In this document: one piece after another, positions 1-5,220 of the stretch
Position numbering within the stretch: position 1 is the first letter of the stretch
Layout of the letters: each line of letters starts with the position of its first letter
Assembly: GCA_902772755.1 (NCBI GenBank)
Contig: CACYCD010000196.1
Coordinates: forward strand, 1 to 5,220
DNA length: 5,220 bases
Source of the DNA: an uncultured Ruminococcus sp.
Lineage (GTDB): Bacteria; Bacillota; Clostridia; Oscillospirales; Acutalibacteraceae
Direction: 5' to 3'
Translations under genes and position numbers: made by a program
The notes under the pieces: model-generated
Database searches by the model: none
The model's input: only the letters and a program-made list of their open reading frames with translations
Told to the model about the DNA's origin: nothing

Positions 1-1188
1 GAAAATATGGGACCATCTCCCGAGCCTAATCTGACGGTGCTGTACACCTCCAAGCTTCCGGAGACCTTCAAGACCTACGCCGCCAAGATCTCAATAAAAA
101 CAAGCTCCGTTCAGTACGAGAATGACGATGTTATGAAGCCCGTGTGGGGCGATGACTACTCTATCTGCTGCTGTGTATCAGCCACTCAAACGGGCAAGGA
201 GATGCAGTTCTTCGGTGCAAGGGCAAACCTCGCAAAGTGTCTGCTCTACGCCATCAACGGCGGTGTTGACCTGAGAACAAGACAGCAGGTGGGCCCCGCC
301 TATCGCCCGATCACCTCTGAATACCTCGACTACAACGAGGTTATGGAAGCCTTCGACAGAATGATGGAGTGGCTGGTGGATATCTATGTGAACACCCTCA
401 ACCTCATTCAGTATATGCACGACAAGTACAACTATGAAGCTGCCGAAATGGCTTTGATAGACACGGACGTAAGAAGAACCTTTGCCACGGGCATAGCGGG
501 ATTTTCTCACGTTGTTGACTCGCTGAGTGCCATAAAATACGCAAAAGTAAAAACAGTCCGTGACGAAACAGGCATAGTTGTTGACTTTATCACCGAGGGA
601 AGCTTCCCACGCTACGGCAATGACGATGACCGTGCAGATGATATAGCTAAGTGGCTGCTCAAAACCTTTATAACAAAGGTCAAGAAGCACCATACCTACA
701 GAAATTCCGAGCCGACTACCTCCATACTCACGATCACCTCAAACGTGGTTTACGGCAAGGCAACAGGCTCAATGCCGGACGGCAGGAAAGCCGGTGCACC
801 GCTATCGCCCGGGGCGAATCCCTCCTACGGTGCAGAACAGCACGGACTTATTGCCTCGCTCAACTCTCTGGCAAAGCTTCCCTATCACTGGGCTTTGGAC
901 GGCATCTCGAACACTCAGACCATCAACCCCGAGGCACTGGGTCACAGCGACAAGGAGCGTGTTGAAAATCTGGTTCAGGTTATGGACGGTTATTTCGATC
1001 AGGGTGCTCATCATCTCAACGTGAATGTGTTCGGCAGAGAAAAGCTGATAGACGCAATGGAACACCCCGAGAAGGAAGAGTACGCAAACTTTACTATCCG
1101 TGTATCGGGCTATGCAGTAAAGTTTATTGACTTAACAAGAGAACAACAGCTCGATGTTATTTCACGCACCTGTCATTTATCGAGATAA
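1..1188 (+). CDS. pflB: Pyruvate formate-lyase (formate C-acetyltransferase), C-terminal part
   Basis: This glycyl-radical enzyme converts pyruvate and CoA to acetyl-CoA and formate in the anaerobic cytoplasm. The reading frame is open from base 1, so the start lies upstream. About 395 codons are visible, which by comparison with the 760-residue E. coli protein is roughly the last half. The active-site cysteine pair is in the motif CCCVSA; the catalytic cysteines are the second and third Cys, codons 169-171 and 172-174. The radical site is in RVSGYAV near the C-terminus, with its Gly at 1108-1110. Cys-to-Gly spacing is about 312 residues, against 315 in E. coli. [38 protein letters not shown] and HHLNVNV are further PFL signatures. 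The Cys-Cys pair and this radical loop favour true PFL over glycerol or choline lyases. It is followed directly by its activase. Unusual points are a third adjacent cysteine and a Cys/His-containing tail, TCHLSR. Identification is very secure. Confidence 0.97.
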   Translation, partial: ENMGPSPEPNLTVLYTSKLPETFKTYAAKISIKTSSVQYENDDVMKPVWGDDYSICCCVSATQTGKEMQFFGARANLAKCLLYAINGGVDLRTRQQVGPAYRPITSEYLDYNEVMEAFDRMMEWLVDIYVNTLNLIQYMHDKYNYEAAEMALIDTDVRRTFATGIAGFSHVVDSLSAIKYAKVKTVRDETGIVVDFITEGSFPRYGNDDDRADDIAKWLLKTFITKVKKHHTYRNSEPTTSILTITSNVVYGKATGSMPDGRKAGAPLSPGANPSYGAEQHGLIASLNSLAKLPYHWALDGISNTQTINPEALGHSDKERVENLVQVMDGYFDQGAHHLNVNVFGREKLIDAMEHPEKEEYANFTIRVSGYAVKFIDLTREQQLDVISRTCHLSR

Positions 1189-1925
1189 TGGATATCAAAA
1201 ACGATGTAAGAGGATATATAAATTCATTTGAAAGCTTCGGTTCGGTTGACGGACCGGGGCTTCGCTATGTCATTTTTTTGCAGGGCTGTCAGCTTCGCTG
1301 TCAGTATTGCCACAATCCCGAGACCTGGCAGGGCAGAGGCGAGGCGTGGAACGTCTCCGACCTCTACAAAATGGTGAGAAAATACCGCAGTTACTGGAAA
1401 AACCGTGGCGGCATCACCGTGAGCGGAGGAGAACCGCTGCTGCAGATGAGCTTTGTCACCGAGTTTTTCAGGCTTGCAAAAAAGGACGGAGTGCATACCG
1501 CACTTGACACGGCAGGTCAGCCGTTCTGTGACGATGTCCTGTGGCTGGAGCGTTTTGGGGCGTTGATGGAGGTCACCGACCTTGTACTGCTCGACCTCAA
1601 GGCAATGGACGGCAGTCTGCACAAGAAGCTGACGGGAGCGGACAACAAGAACATTCTCAAAATGGCACAGTGGCTGTCAGACCACGGAAAGCCAATGTGG
1701 ATAAGGCACGTACTTGTCCCCGGGCTGACCGATTCGGAGGACGATTTGAAGCGTATGTACAGGTTCATCTCAAAGCTGAAAACCGTTGAAAAGGTTGAAG
1801 TCCTCCCCTATCACACTCTGGGCATACCAAAATGGGAAAAGCTCGGTATCCCCTACCCCCTGAAAAACACACCCACGCCGACAGAGGAACAGGTCGCAAG
1901 AGCAGAAGGAATACTATCCATATAA
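1188..1925 (+). CDS. pflA: Pyruvate formate-lyase activating enzyme (radical SAM)
   Basis: This radical-SAM activase removes a hydrogen from the PFL glycine, using S-adenosylmethionine and a [4Fe-4S] cluster, to make the glycyl radical. The cluster motif CX3CX2C is at residues 34, 38 and 41 (GCQLRCQYCHN), preceded by SFESFGSVDGPG. The SAM-binding GGE motif is at residues 80-82 (TVSGGEPLLQ). DLVLLDLKAMD (131-141), WIRHVLVPG (171-179) and VEVLPYHTLG (203-212) also match PflA. The 245-residue length matches the family (246 in E. coli). There is no extra ferredoxin-like domain of the kind seen in activases of other glycyl-radical enzymes. The ATG at 1188 shares its A with the pflB stop (TAATG). 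No strong Shine-Dalgarno sequence precedes it, so it is probably translated by coupling or re-initiation after pflB. A terminator follows immediately. Confidence 0.97.
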   Translation: MDIKNDVRGYINSFESFGSVDGPGLRYVIFLQGCQLRCQYCHNPETWQGRGEAWNVSDLYKMVRKYRSYWKNRGGITVSGGEPLLQMSFVTEFFRLAKKDGVHTALDTAGQPFCDDVLWLERFGALMEVTDLVLLDLKAMDGSLHKKLTGADNKNILKMAQWLSDHGKPMWIRHVLVPGLTDSEDDLKRMYRFISKLKTVEKVEVLPYHTLGIPKWEKLGIPYPLKNTPTPTEEQVARAEGILSI

Positions 1926-1956
1926 CGGGCATCTCTCGGAGGTGTCCGTTCTTTTT
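1924..1956 (+). terminator. Rho-independent terminator of the pfl operon
   Basis: An 11-bp stem is formed by AACGGGCATCT (1924-1934) and AGGTGTCCGTT (1940-1950), with two G-U pairs and the 5-base loop CTCGG. It is followed by C and five T (1952-1956). The 5' arm begins with the last two bases of the pflA TAA stop codon. The opposite strand has no T-run beyond the hairpin, so it should act only on rightward transcripts. It separates the pfl genes from the fructose operon. Confidence 0.88.
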
Positions 1957-1972
1957 ACAAAAAATCCTAATT

Positions 1973-2032
1973 CTGTCATAAAATGGCAGACTATGAACAA
2001 ATATGAAATAATGTTGCAACAATATCCATTGT
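1973..2032. promoter_or_regulatory. Palindromic elements upstream of the fru promoter
   Basis: Three inverted repeats lie in the AT-rich spacer. CTGTCAT/ATGGCAG (1973-1979 and 1983-1989, loop AAA, one G-T mismatch) could fold as a weak hairpin. TGTTGCAACA (2012-2021) is a perfect 10-bp palindrome. ACAAT/ATTGT (2019-2023 and 2028-2032) overlaps it. The perfect palindrome is centred about 97 bases upstream of the predicted transcription start and could be a site for a dimeric regulator. No known consensus (catabolite-control cre site or Rex box) is matched. Function is unproven, and short palindromes arise by chance in such DNA. Confidence 0.25.
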
Positions 2033-2090
2033 ACAGCTTTAAAATATGAATAATTTTGAAAGAATTTGCGAATTTATGCTTGACTTTGAA
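1992..2090 (+). repeat. TATGAA/TTTGAA direct repeats, candidate repressor sites
   Basis: TATGAA occurs at 1992-1997, 2002-2007 and 2045-2050; TTTGAA occurs at 2055-2060 and 2085-2090. Neighbouring copies are 10, 43, 10 and 30 bases apart, so within each pair they sit one helical turn apart. AAATATGAA is exact at 1999-2007 and 2042-2050. The last copy overlaps the end of the -35 box, where a bound repressor would block polymerase. DeoR-family repressors often use repeated half-sites, so FruR is the natural candidate. The region is AT-rich, which lowers the weight of the matches. Confidence 0.35.
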
Positions 2091-2107
2091 GAATAGTGTG
2101 TTATAAT
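2080..2107 (+). promoter_or_regulatory. Sigma-A type promoter for fruRKA (extended -10)
   Basis: The -35 box is TTGACT (2080-2085), five of six consensus bases. The -10 box is a perfect TATAAT (2102-2107), with a 16-bp spacer. TG at 2099-2100 makes a TGnTATAAT extended -10. Transcription would start near 2114, leaving a leader of about 28 bases before fruR. It lies downstream of the pfl terminator and is the only strong promoter I see in the gap. Confidence 0.85.
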
Positions 2108-2129
2108 TTATCTAGTAATACTTATTTTC

Positions 2130-2133
2130 GGAG
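2130..2133 (+). promoter_or_regulatory. Ribosome binding site of fruR (decides the start)
   Basis: GGAG at 2130-2133 sits 8 bases before the ATG at 2142. An in-frame GTG at 2133 would add three residues but overlaps this Shine-Dalgarno sequence and has no site of its own. The ATG start also gives MLTQERYKSI, the usual beginning of DeoR-family proteins. Confidence 0.75.
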
Positions 2134-2141
2134 TGAAGCTT

Positions 2142-2891
2142 ATGCTTACACAGGAGCGGTACAAATCTATTCTTGATATCCTTCAGGAGCGTAACGCTGC
2201 CACGGTGACGGAGCTTGCCCGACTTATCGGCACCTCTGAATCCACCGTCCGCCGTGACCTCATCGCACTTGACAAGGACGGCAAGCTGCGTAAGGTGTAC
2301 GGAGGGGCTACTGCCATAAACCGCACCGAGGGTGCTTTGGAGTACGAGGTTTCGGTGAGAGAAACGCTGATGTCCGCCGAAAAAGAGCTGATAGCCGAAT
2401 ACGCCGCAGGGCTTATCAACAATGATGACTTTATATATATAGACGCAGGCACGACCACTGCAAGGCTTATCGACCACATTGGCAATACCAAGGCAACCTT
2501 TGTGACAAACGGAGTGATTCACGCTCAAAAGCTTATGTCCAAGGGACTGAACGCCTATATGATAGGCGGCAAGATAAAGCCCGTCAACGCCTCGGTGGTG
2601 GGAGCTGACGGAATTAAAAATCTGATGAAATTCAACTTTACCAAGTCATTTATCGGCACAAACGGCATTGACATAACCGCAGGCTTCACCACGCCCGACA
2701 GCGAAGAGGCTATGATGAAGGAAAAAGCCATAGAAAAAAGCTTTGCGGTATTTGTGCCGGCTGACCACAGCAAATTCAGGAAGGTCTACCCGGTGACCTT
2801 TGCCGAGCTGAAAAAATGCTGTATCATCACGGATAAACTTCCGTTCGGAGGTTTTTCGGATAAAACCATCATAAGGGAGGTGACAAAATGA
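2142..2891 (+). CDS. fruR: DeoR-family transcriptional repressor of the fructose operon
   Basis: This is a cytoplasmic DNA-binding regulator of 249 residues, the normal size for the DeoR/GlpR family. The N-terminal winged helix-turn-helix spans about residues 4-57 (TVTELARLIGTSESTVRRDL, then GKLRKVYGGA). The C-terminal sugar-phosphate sensor domain spans about 75-235. It carries the family's phosphate-binding and fold motifs: DAGTTT (101-106), VTNG (121-124), IGGK (141-144), GTNGID (172-177), PDSEEAMMKEKAI (185-197) and DHSK (208-211). As first gene of an operon with fruK and fruA, it most likely represses fructose uptake until a fructose phosphate binds. The ligand is inferred from context, since DeoR proteins are hard to tell apart by sequence alone. 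Its TGA stop overlaps the fruK ATG (ATGA). It is probably autoregulated, because the only promoter seen lies just upstream of it. Confidence 0.92.
   Translation: MLTQERYKSILDILQERNAATVTELARLIGTSESTVRRDLIALDKDGKLRKVYGGATAINRTEGALEYEVSVRETLMSAEKELIAEYAAGLINNDDFIYIDAGTTTARLIDHIGNTKATFVTNGVIHAQKLMSKGLNAYMIGGKIKPVNASVVGADGIKNLMKFNFTKSFIGTNGIDITAGFTTPDSEEAMMKEKAIEKSFAVFVPADHSKFRKVYPVTFAELKKCCIITDKLPFGGFSDKTIIREVTK
2873..2883 (+). promoter_or_regulatory. Strong ribosome binding site of fruK
   Basis: AAGGGAGGTGA at 2873-2883 is nearly the full anti-Shine-Dalgarno complement and has one extra G. The GGAGG core ends 7 bases before the fruK ATG at 2888. It lies inside the last codons of fruR. With the ATGA overlap it suggests that fruK is translated efficiently, possibly more than fruR. 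Confidence 0.85.
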
Positions 2892-3790
2892 TCTATACAC
2901 TTACCATGAACCCCTCGATCGACTATATTGTTCATCTTGACAATTTTGTCAGCGGTATCACCAACCGCACCACAGGTGAAGAATATTACATCGGAGGAAA
3001 GGGCATAAACGTTTCCTGTATTCTTGCAGAGCTTGAAATGAAAAGCACTGCGTTCGGCTTTACGGCAGGCTTTACAGGTGAAGCTATCGAAAAAGGTCTG
3101 TGGGAGATGGGCATACGCTCGGATTTCATCAGGCTAAAGGAAGGTATTTCACGAATAAATATCAAGGTCAAGGCTGACAAGGAGAGCGAGATAAACTGTC
3201 AGGGTCCGCATATTTCGGAGGCTGAGTTTCAGCAGCTCCTAATCAAAACCGACAGGATAGCCGACGGAGATACCTTTGTGCTGGCAGGAAGCATACCCAA
3301 AACTGTATCCGATGACGCATACGACCGTATTCTTCGCCGTCTGGAGGACAGGAACGTCCGCATTGTGGTGGACGCAACAAAAAAGCTGATGCTGAACTGT
3401 CTTGCACACAAGCCGTTCCTCATCAAGCCAAACCGTCAGGAGCTTTCGGAAATATTTGAAAGAGAAGTTAAGGACGAGGCAGAAACAGAAGCCTGTGCAA
3501 AAGAACTGCAAAAAATGGGTGCCGCCAATGTCATAGTGTCTATGGGCGGTGACGGTGCAGTGCTGTTTGCCGAGGACGGCAAGACCTATCACTCAGGCAC
3601 AGTCAAGGAAAAGGTGCTGAACACCGTAGGCTCAGGCGACTCAATGGTTGCAGGCTTTATCGCCGGATATGAACGCACCAACGATTATGAGTATGCACTA
3701 AAGCTGGGAACTGCCTGCGGAAACGCCACGGCATTTTCTGCCGGTCTTGCAAAAAGGGAAAAAATACTCGATATCTTCAAAAAATTATAG
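2888..3790 (+). CDS. fruK: 1-phosphofructokinase (PfkB family)
   Basis: This cytoplasmic kinase converts fructose-1-phosphate, the product of the fructose PTS, to fructose-1,6-bisphosphate with ATP, feeding glycolysis. At 300 residues it is typical of the PfkB/ribokinase family. Visible motifs are NPSIDY with the substrate-side Asp (8-13), GGKGINVS (36-43), AGSIPK (133-138), KPNRQE (180-185), MGGDGAVL (219-226) and the anion-hole/catalytic signature VGSGDSMVAGF (247-257). The catalytic Asp is residue 251 (codon 3638-3640). Tagatose-6-phosphate kinase (LacC) is the closest alternative. The place between a DeoR regulator and a fructose EIIABC makes 1-phosphofructokinase far more likely. The start overlaps the fruR stop by four bases and has a very strong Shine-Dalgarno sequence. 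The gene is complete, and fruA follows after 21 bases. Confidence 0.95.
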   Translation: MIYTLTMNPSIDYIVHLDNFVSGITNRTTGEEYYIGGKGINVSCILAELEMKSTAFGFTAGFTGEAIEKGLWEMGIRSDFIRLKEGISRINIKVKADKESEINCQGPHISEAEFQQLLIKTDRIADGDTFVLAGSIPKTVSDDAYDRILRRLEDRNVRIVVDATKKLMLNCLAHKPFLIKPNRQELSEIFEREVKDEAETEACAKELQKMGAANVIVSMGGDGAVLFAEDGKTYHSGTVKEKVLNTVGSGDSMVAGFIAGYERTNDYEYALKLGTACGNATAFSAGLAKREKILDIFKKL

Positions 3791-3798
3791 AATCGGAT

Positions 3799-3806
3799 AA
3801 GGGGGG
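3799..3806 (+). promoter_or_regulatory. Ribosome binding site of fruA
   Basis: AAGGGGGG at 3799-3806 lies 5 bases before the ATG at 3812. The run of six G is an imperfect but purine-rich Shine-Dalgarno sequence. No terminator or promoter is seen in the 21-base fruK-fruA gap, so fruA should be read from the same mRNA. Confidence 0.7.
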
Positions 3807-3811
3807 TTATT

Positions 3812-5220
3812 ATGCGAATTACCGATCTATTGAAAAAACAGGGAATAGCTGTGGGCATATCCGTAAAGGATAAGAGTGCGGCTATAGAAAAAATGGTTGA
3901 CCTCCATGCAAAGTGCGGAAATCTAAAGGACAGAGCCGCATTTAAAGAGGGCATACTGAAACGAGAAGAGATGGGTACGACTGCCATAGGTATGGAAATA
4001 GCTATTCCCCACGCAAAGAGCGAGGCGGTCAAGGCTCCTGCACTGACGGCGATCACCGTACCAAACGGGGTTGACTACGGTTCACCCGACGGCGAGCCGT
4101 GCAAGCTGTTGTTTATGATAGCTGCCACCACGGACGGAGACGTCCACCTTGAAGTGCTTGCAAGGATGATGCAGCTGCTGATGGATATGGACTTCACTGC
4201 AAAGCTGAAAACGGCAAAGAATGCAGATGAATTTTTGAAGCTGATCGATGCGAAGGAAACAGAAAAATTCCCCGATGAGGTCAAAACGGCAGAGCCGACA
4301 AAGCCGGCAGCCGGCAAGAAAGACGGAAGAATACAGGTGCTTGCCGTGACAGCCTGCCCGACAGGTATCGCACACACATATATGGCAGCCGAGGCACTCA
4401 ATAAAGCCGCCGAGAAAATGGGGGTTACTATTAAAGTTGAAACTAATGGTTCCGGTGGCGTTAAAAATGCTTTGACTGCAAAAGAGATCGATGAATGTGA
4501 CGGAATTATAATTGCAGCAGACAAAAGTGTTGAAACGGCACGCTTTGACGGCAAGCCTGTATTCTCAACCAAGGTTGCCGACGGCATTCACAAGCCCGAG
4601 GAGCTTATCAACAAGATACTCAACAAGGAAGCTCCAACCTTCCACGCAGACAAAAAAGCAGAGACTTCAACAGACTCCGCAGGAAATGAGAGCTTTGGCA
4701 GAAAGCTGTACAAGCACCTGATGAACGGTGTTTCGCACATGCTGCCCTTCGTTGTGGCAGGCGGTATCTTCATTGCAATTGCCTTCCTGATAGACGCTGC
4801 AAACGGTGTTGAAGCGGCAGGCAACGGCAACTTCGGTTCCGTAACTCCCGTTGCCGCCTGGTTCAAGGCGATCGGCGGATATGCCTTCAACTTTATGCTG
4901 CCGCTGCTTGCAGGCTTTATCGCAATGTCGATAGCCGACCGACCCGGCTTGCTTGTCGGTATCGTGGGCGGTCTGCTCGCATCAAACGGTGCTACCTTTG
5001 CCGACCCCGTTGCTGCCAATGTCATACCATCGGGATTTTTGGGTGCATTGCTGGCAGGCTTCCTTGCAGGCTTTTTGATGAAGCTGTTTGAAAAGCTATG
5101 CAATTTGCTTCCACAGGCACTTGAAGGCATCAAGCCCGTACTGCTCTATCCGCTCGCCGGTCTGGGCATAGTCGGCGTTATGATGTGTGCAGTCAACCCA
5201 ATAATGGCAATCATCAACAC
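3812..5220 (+). CDS. fruA: Fructose-specific PTS transporter EIIABC, partial at right edge
   Basis: This membrane permease of the phosphotransferase system takes phosphate from HPr and imports fructose as fructose-1-phosphate. The frame is open from the ATG at 3812 to the window end (469 codons plus two bases); the family is usually about 620-650 residues, so the last part of EIIC is outside. EIIA is about residues 1-148, with phosphorylated His67 in IPHAKS (codon 4010-4012). A Lys/Pro/Ala-rich linker (150-172) leads to EIIB (about 173-272), with phosphorylated Cys182 in VTACPTGIAHTYMAAEAL (codon 4355-4357). A second polar linker (273-295) leads to EIIC, which starts near residue 300. Its MNGVSHMLPFVVAGG and SIADRPG motifs are family hallmarks. 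Hydrophobic segments lie at about 310-330, 357-375, 380-392, 405-425 and 442-468. The IIB motif marks the fructose class rather than mannitol. It is one polypeptide in A-B-C order, common in Firmicutes. Residues 205-222 show unusual codon use. Confidence 0.95.
   Translation, partial: MRITDLLKKQGIAVGISVKDKSAAIEKMVDLHAKCGNLKDRAAFKEGILKREEMGTTAIGMEIAIPHAKSEAVKAPALTAITVPNGVDYGSPDGEPCKLLFMIAATTDGDVHLEVLARMMQLLMDMDFTAKLKTAKNADEFLKLIDAKETEKFPDEVKTAEPTKPAAGKKDGRIQVLAVTACPTGIAHTYMAAEALNKAAEKMGVTIKVETNGSGGVKNALTAKEIDECDGIIIAADKSVETARFDGKPVFSTKVADGIHKPEELINKILNKEAPTFHADKKAETSTDSAGNESFGRKLYKHLMNGVSHMLPFVVAGGIFIAIAFLIDAANGVEAAGNGNFGSVTPVAAWFKAIGGYAFNFMLPLLAGFIAMSIADRPGLLVGIVGGLLASNGATFADPVAANVIPSGFLGALLAGFLAGFLMKLFEKLCNLLPQALEGIKPVLLYPLAGLGIVGVMMCAVNPIMAIIN

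Noticed and set aside
178..693. 171-residue minus-strand open frame opposite pflB.
   Set aside because: It is antisense to conserved PFL sequence including the active-site region, with no recognisable motifs in the translation.
1765..2022. Minus-strand open frame reaching from pflA into the intergenic region.
   Set aside because: Most of it is antisense to pflA and the terminator. The translation resembles no family I know, and no promoter or ribosome binding site supports it.
2056..2070. Possible catabolite-control (CcpA) cre site near TGAAAGAATTTGCG.
   Set aside because: It lacks the central CG and the closing CA of the cre consensus, so the match is too poor to report.
1957..2141. Possible small RNA or riboswitch in the pflA-fruR gap.
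   Set aside because: The predicted leader is only about 28 bases, too short for a riboswitch. No second promoter-terminator pair is visible in the gap.
2133..2144. Upstream GTG start for fruR at 2133.
   Set aside because: It lies within the GGAG Shine-Dalgarno sequence that serves the ATG at 2142, and would add three residues that DeoR-family proteins do not usually have.
3685..5133. Long open frames on the minus strand opposite fruK/fruA (3685-4056, 4075-4587, 4588-5133).
   Set aside because: They share a frame antisense to well-supported coding sequence. Their Ser/Ala-rich translations show no domain, and no ribosome binding site stands out. They are explained by the codon use of fruK and fruA.

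Overview
The window looks like chromosomal DNA from an anaerobic, fermentative Firmicute. A clostridial gut or rumen bacterium of the Ruminococcus/Oscillospirales kind is my best guess, but that is inference. It rests on an oxygen-sensitive pyruvate formate-lyase next to its activase, strong purine-rich Shine-Dalgarno sequences, a DeoR-type regulator at the head of a fructose PTS operon, a single-chain EIIABC transporter, mixed base composition in the genes and AT-rich intergenic DNA. All genes lie on the + strand.

Region 1 (1-1956) is the end of a pfl operon. It holds the C-terminal half of pyruvate formate-lyase (pflB), with both active-site cysteines and the glycyl-radical glycine. The pfl activase (pflA) follows, starting inside the pflB stop codon (TAATG). 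A clear Rho-independent terminator begins in the pflA stop codon and closes the unit.

Region 2 (1957-2141) is a 185-base AT-rich intergenic region. It contains a near-consensus extended -10 promoter for the next operon, several in-phase TATGAA/TTTGAA repeats that may be repressor sites, and a 10-bp perfect palindrome further upstream.

Region 3 (2142-5220) is a fructose uptake operon, fruR-fruK-fruA. fruR (DeoR-family repressor) overlaps fruK (1-phosphofructokinase) by ATGA. fruA (PTS EIIA-EIIB-EIIC) follows after 21 bases and runs off the right edge inside its membrane domain. FruA imports fructose as fructose-1-phosphate, FruK converts that to fructose-1,6-bisphosphate, and FruR probably senses a fructose phosphate and controls the operon. 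The resulting pyruvate can feed PflB, giving acetyl-CoA and formate, so the two units meet metabolically. The terminator, however, marks them as separate transcription units.

I found no undescribed system here. The window is ordinary central-metabolism DNA, and the points worth a second look are small: candidate operators, the terminator/stop overlap, a triple-cysteine active site and a short patch of odd codon use in fruA.
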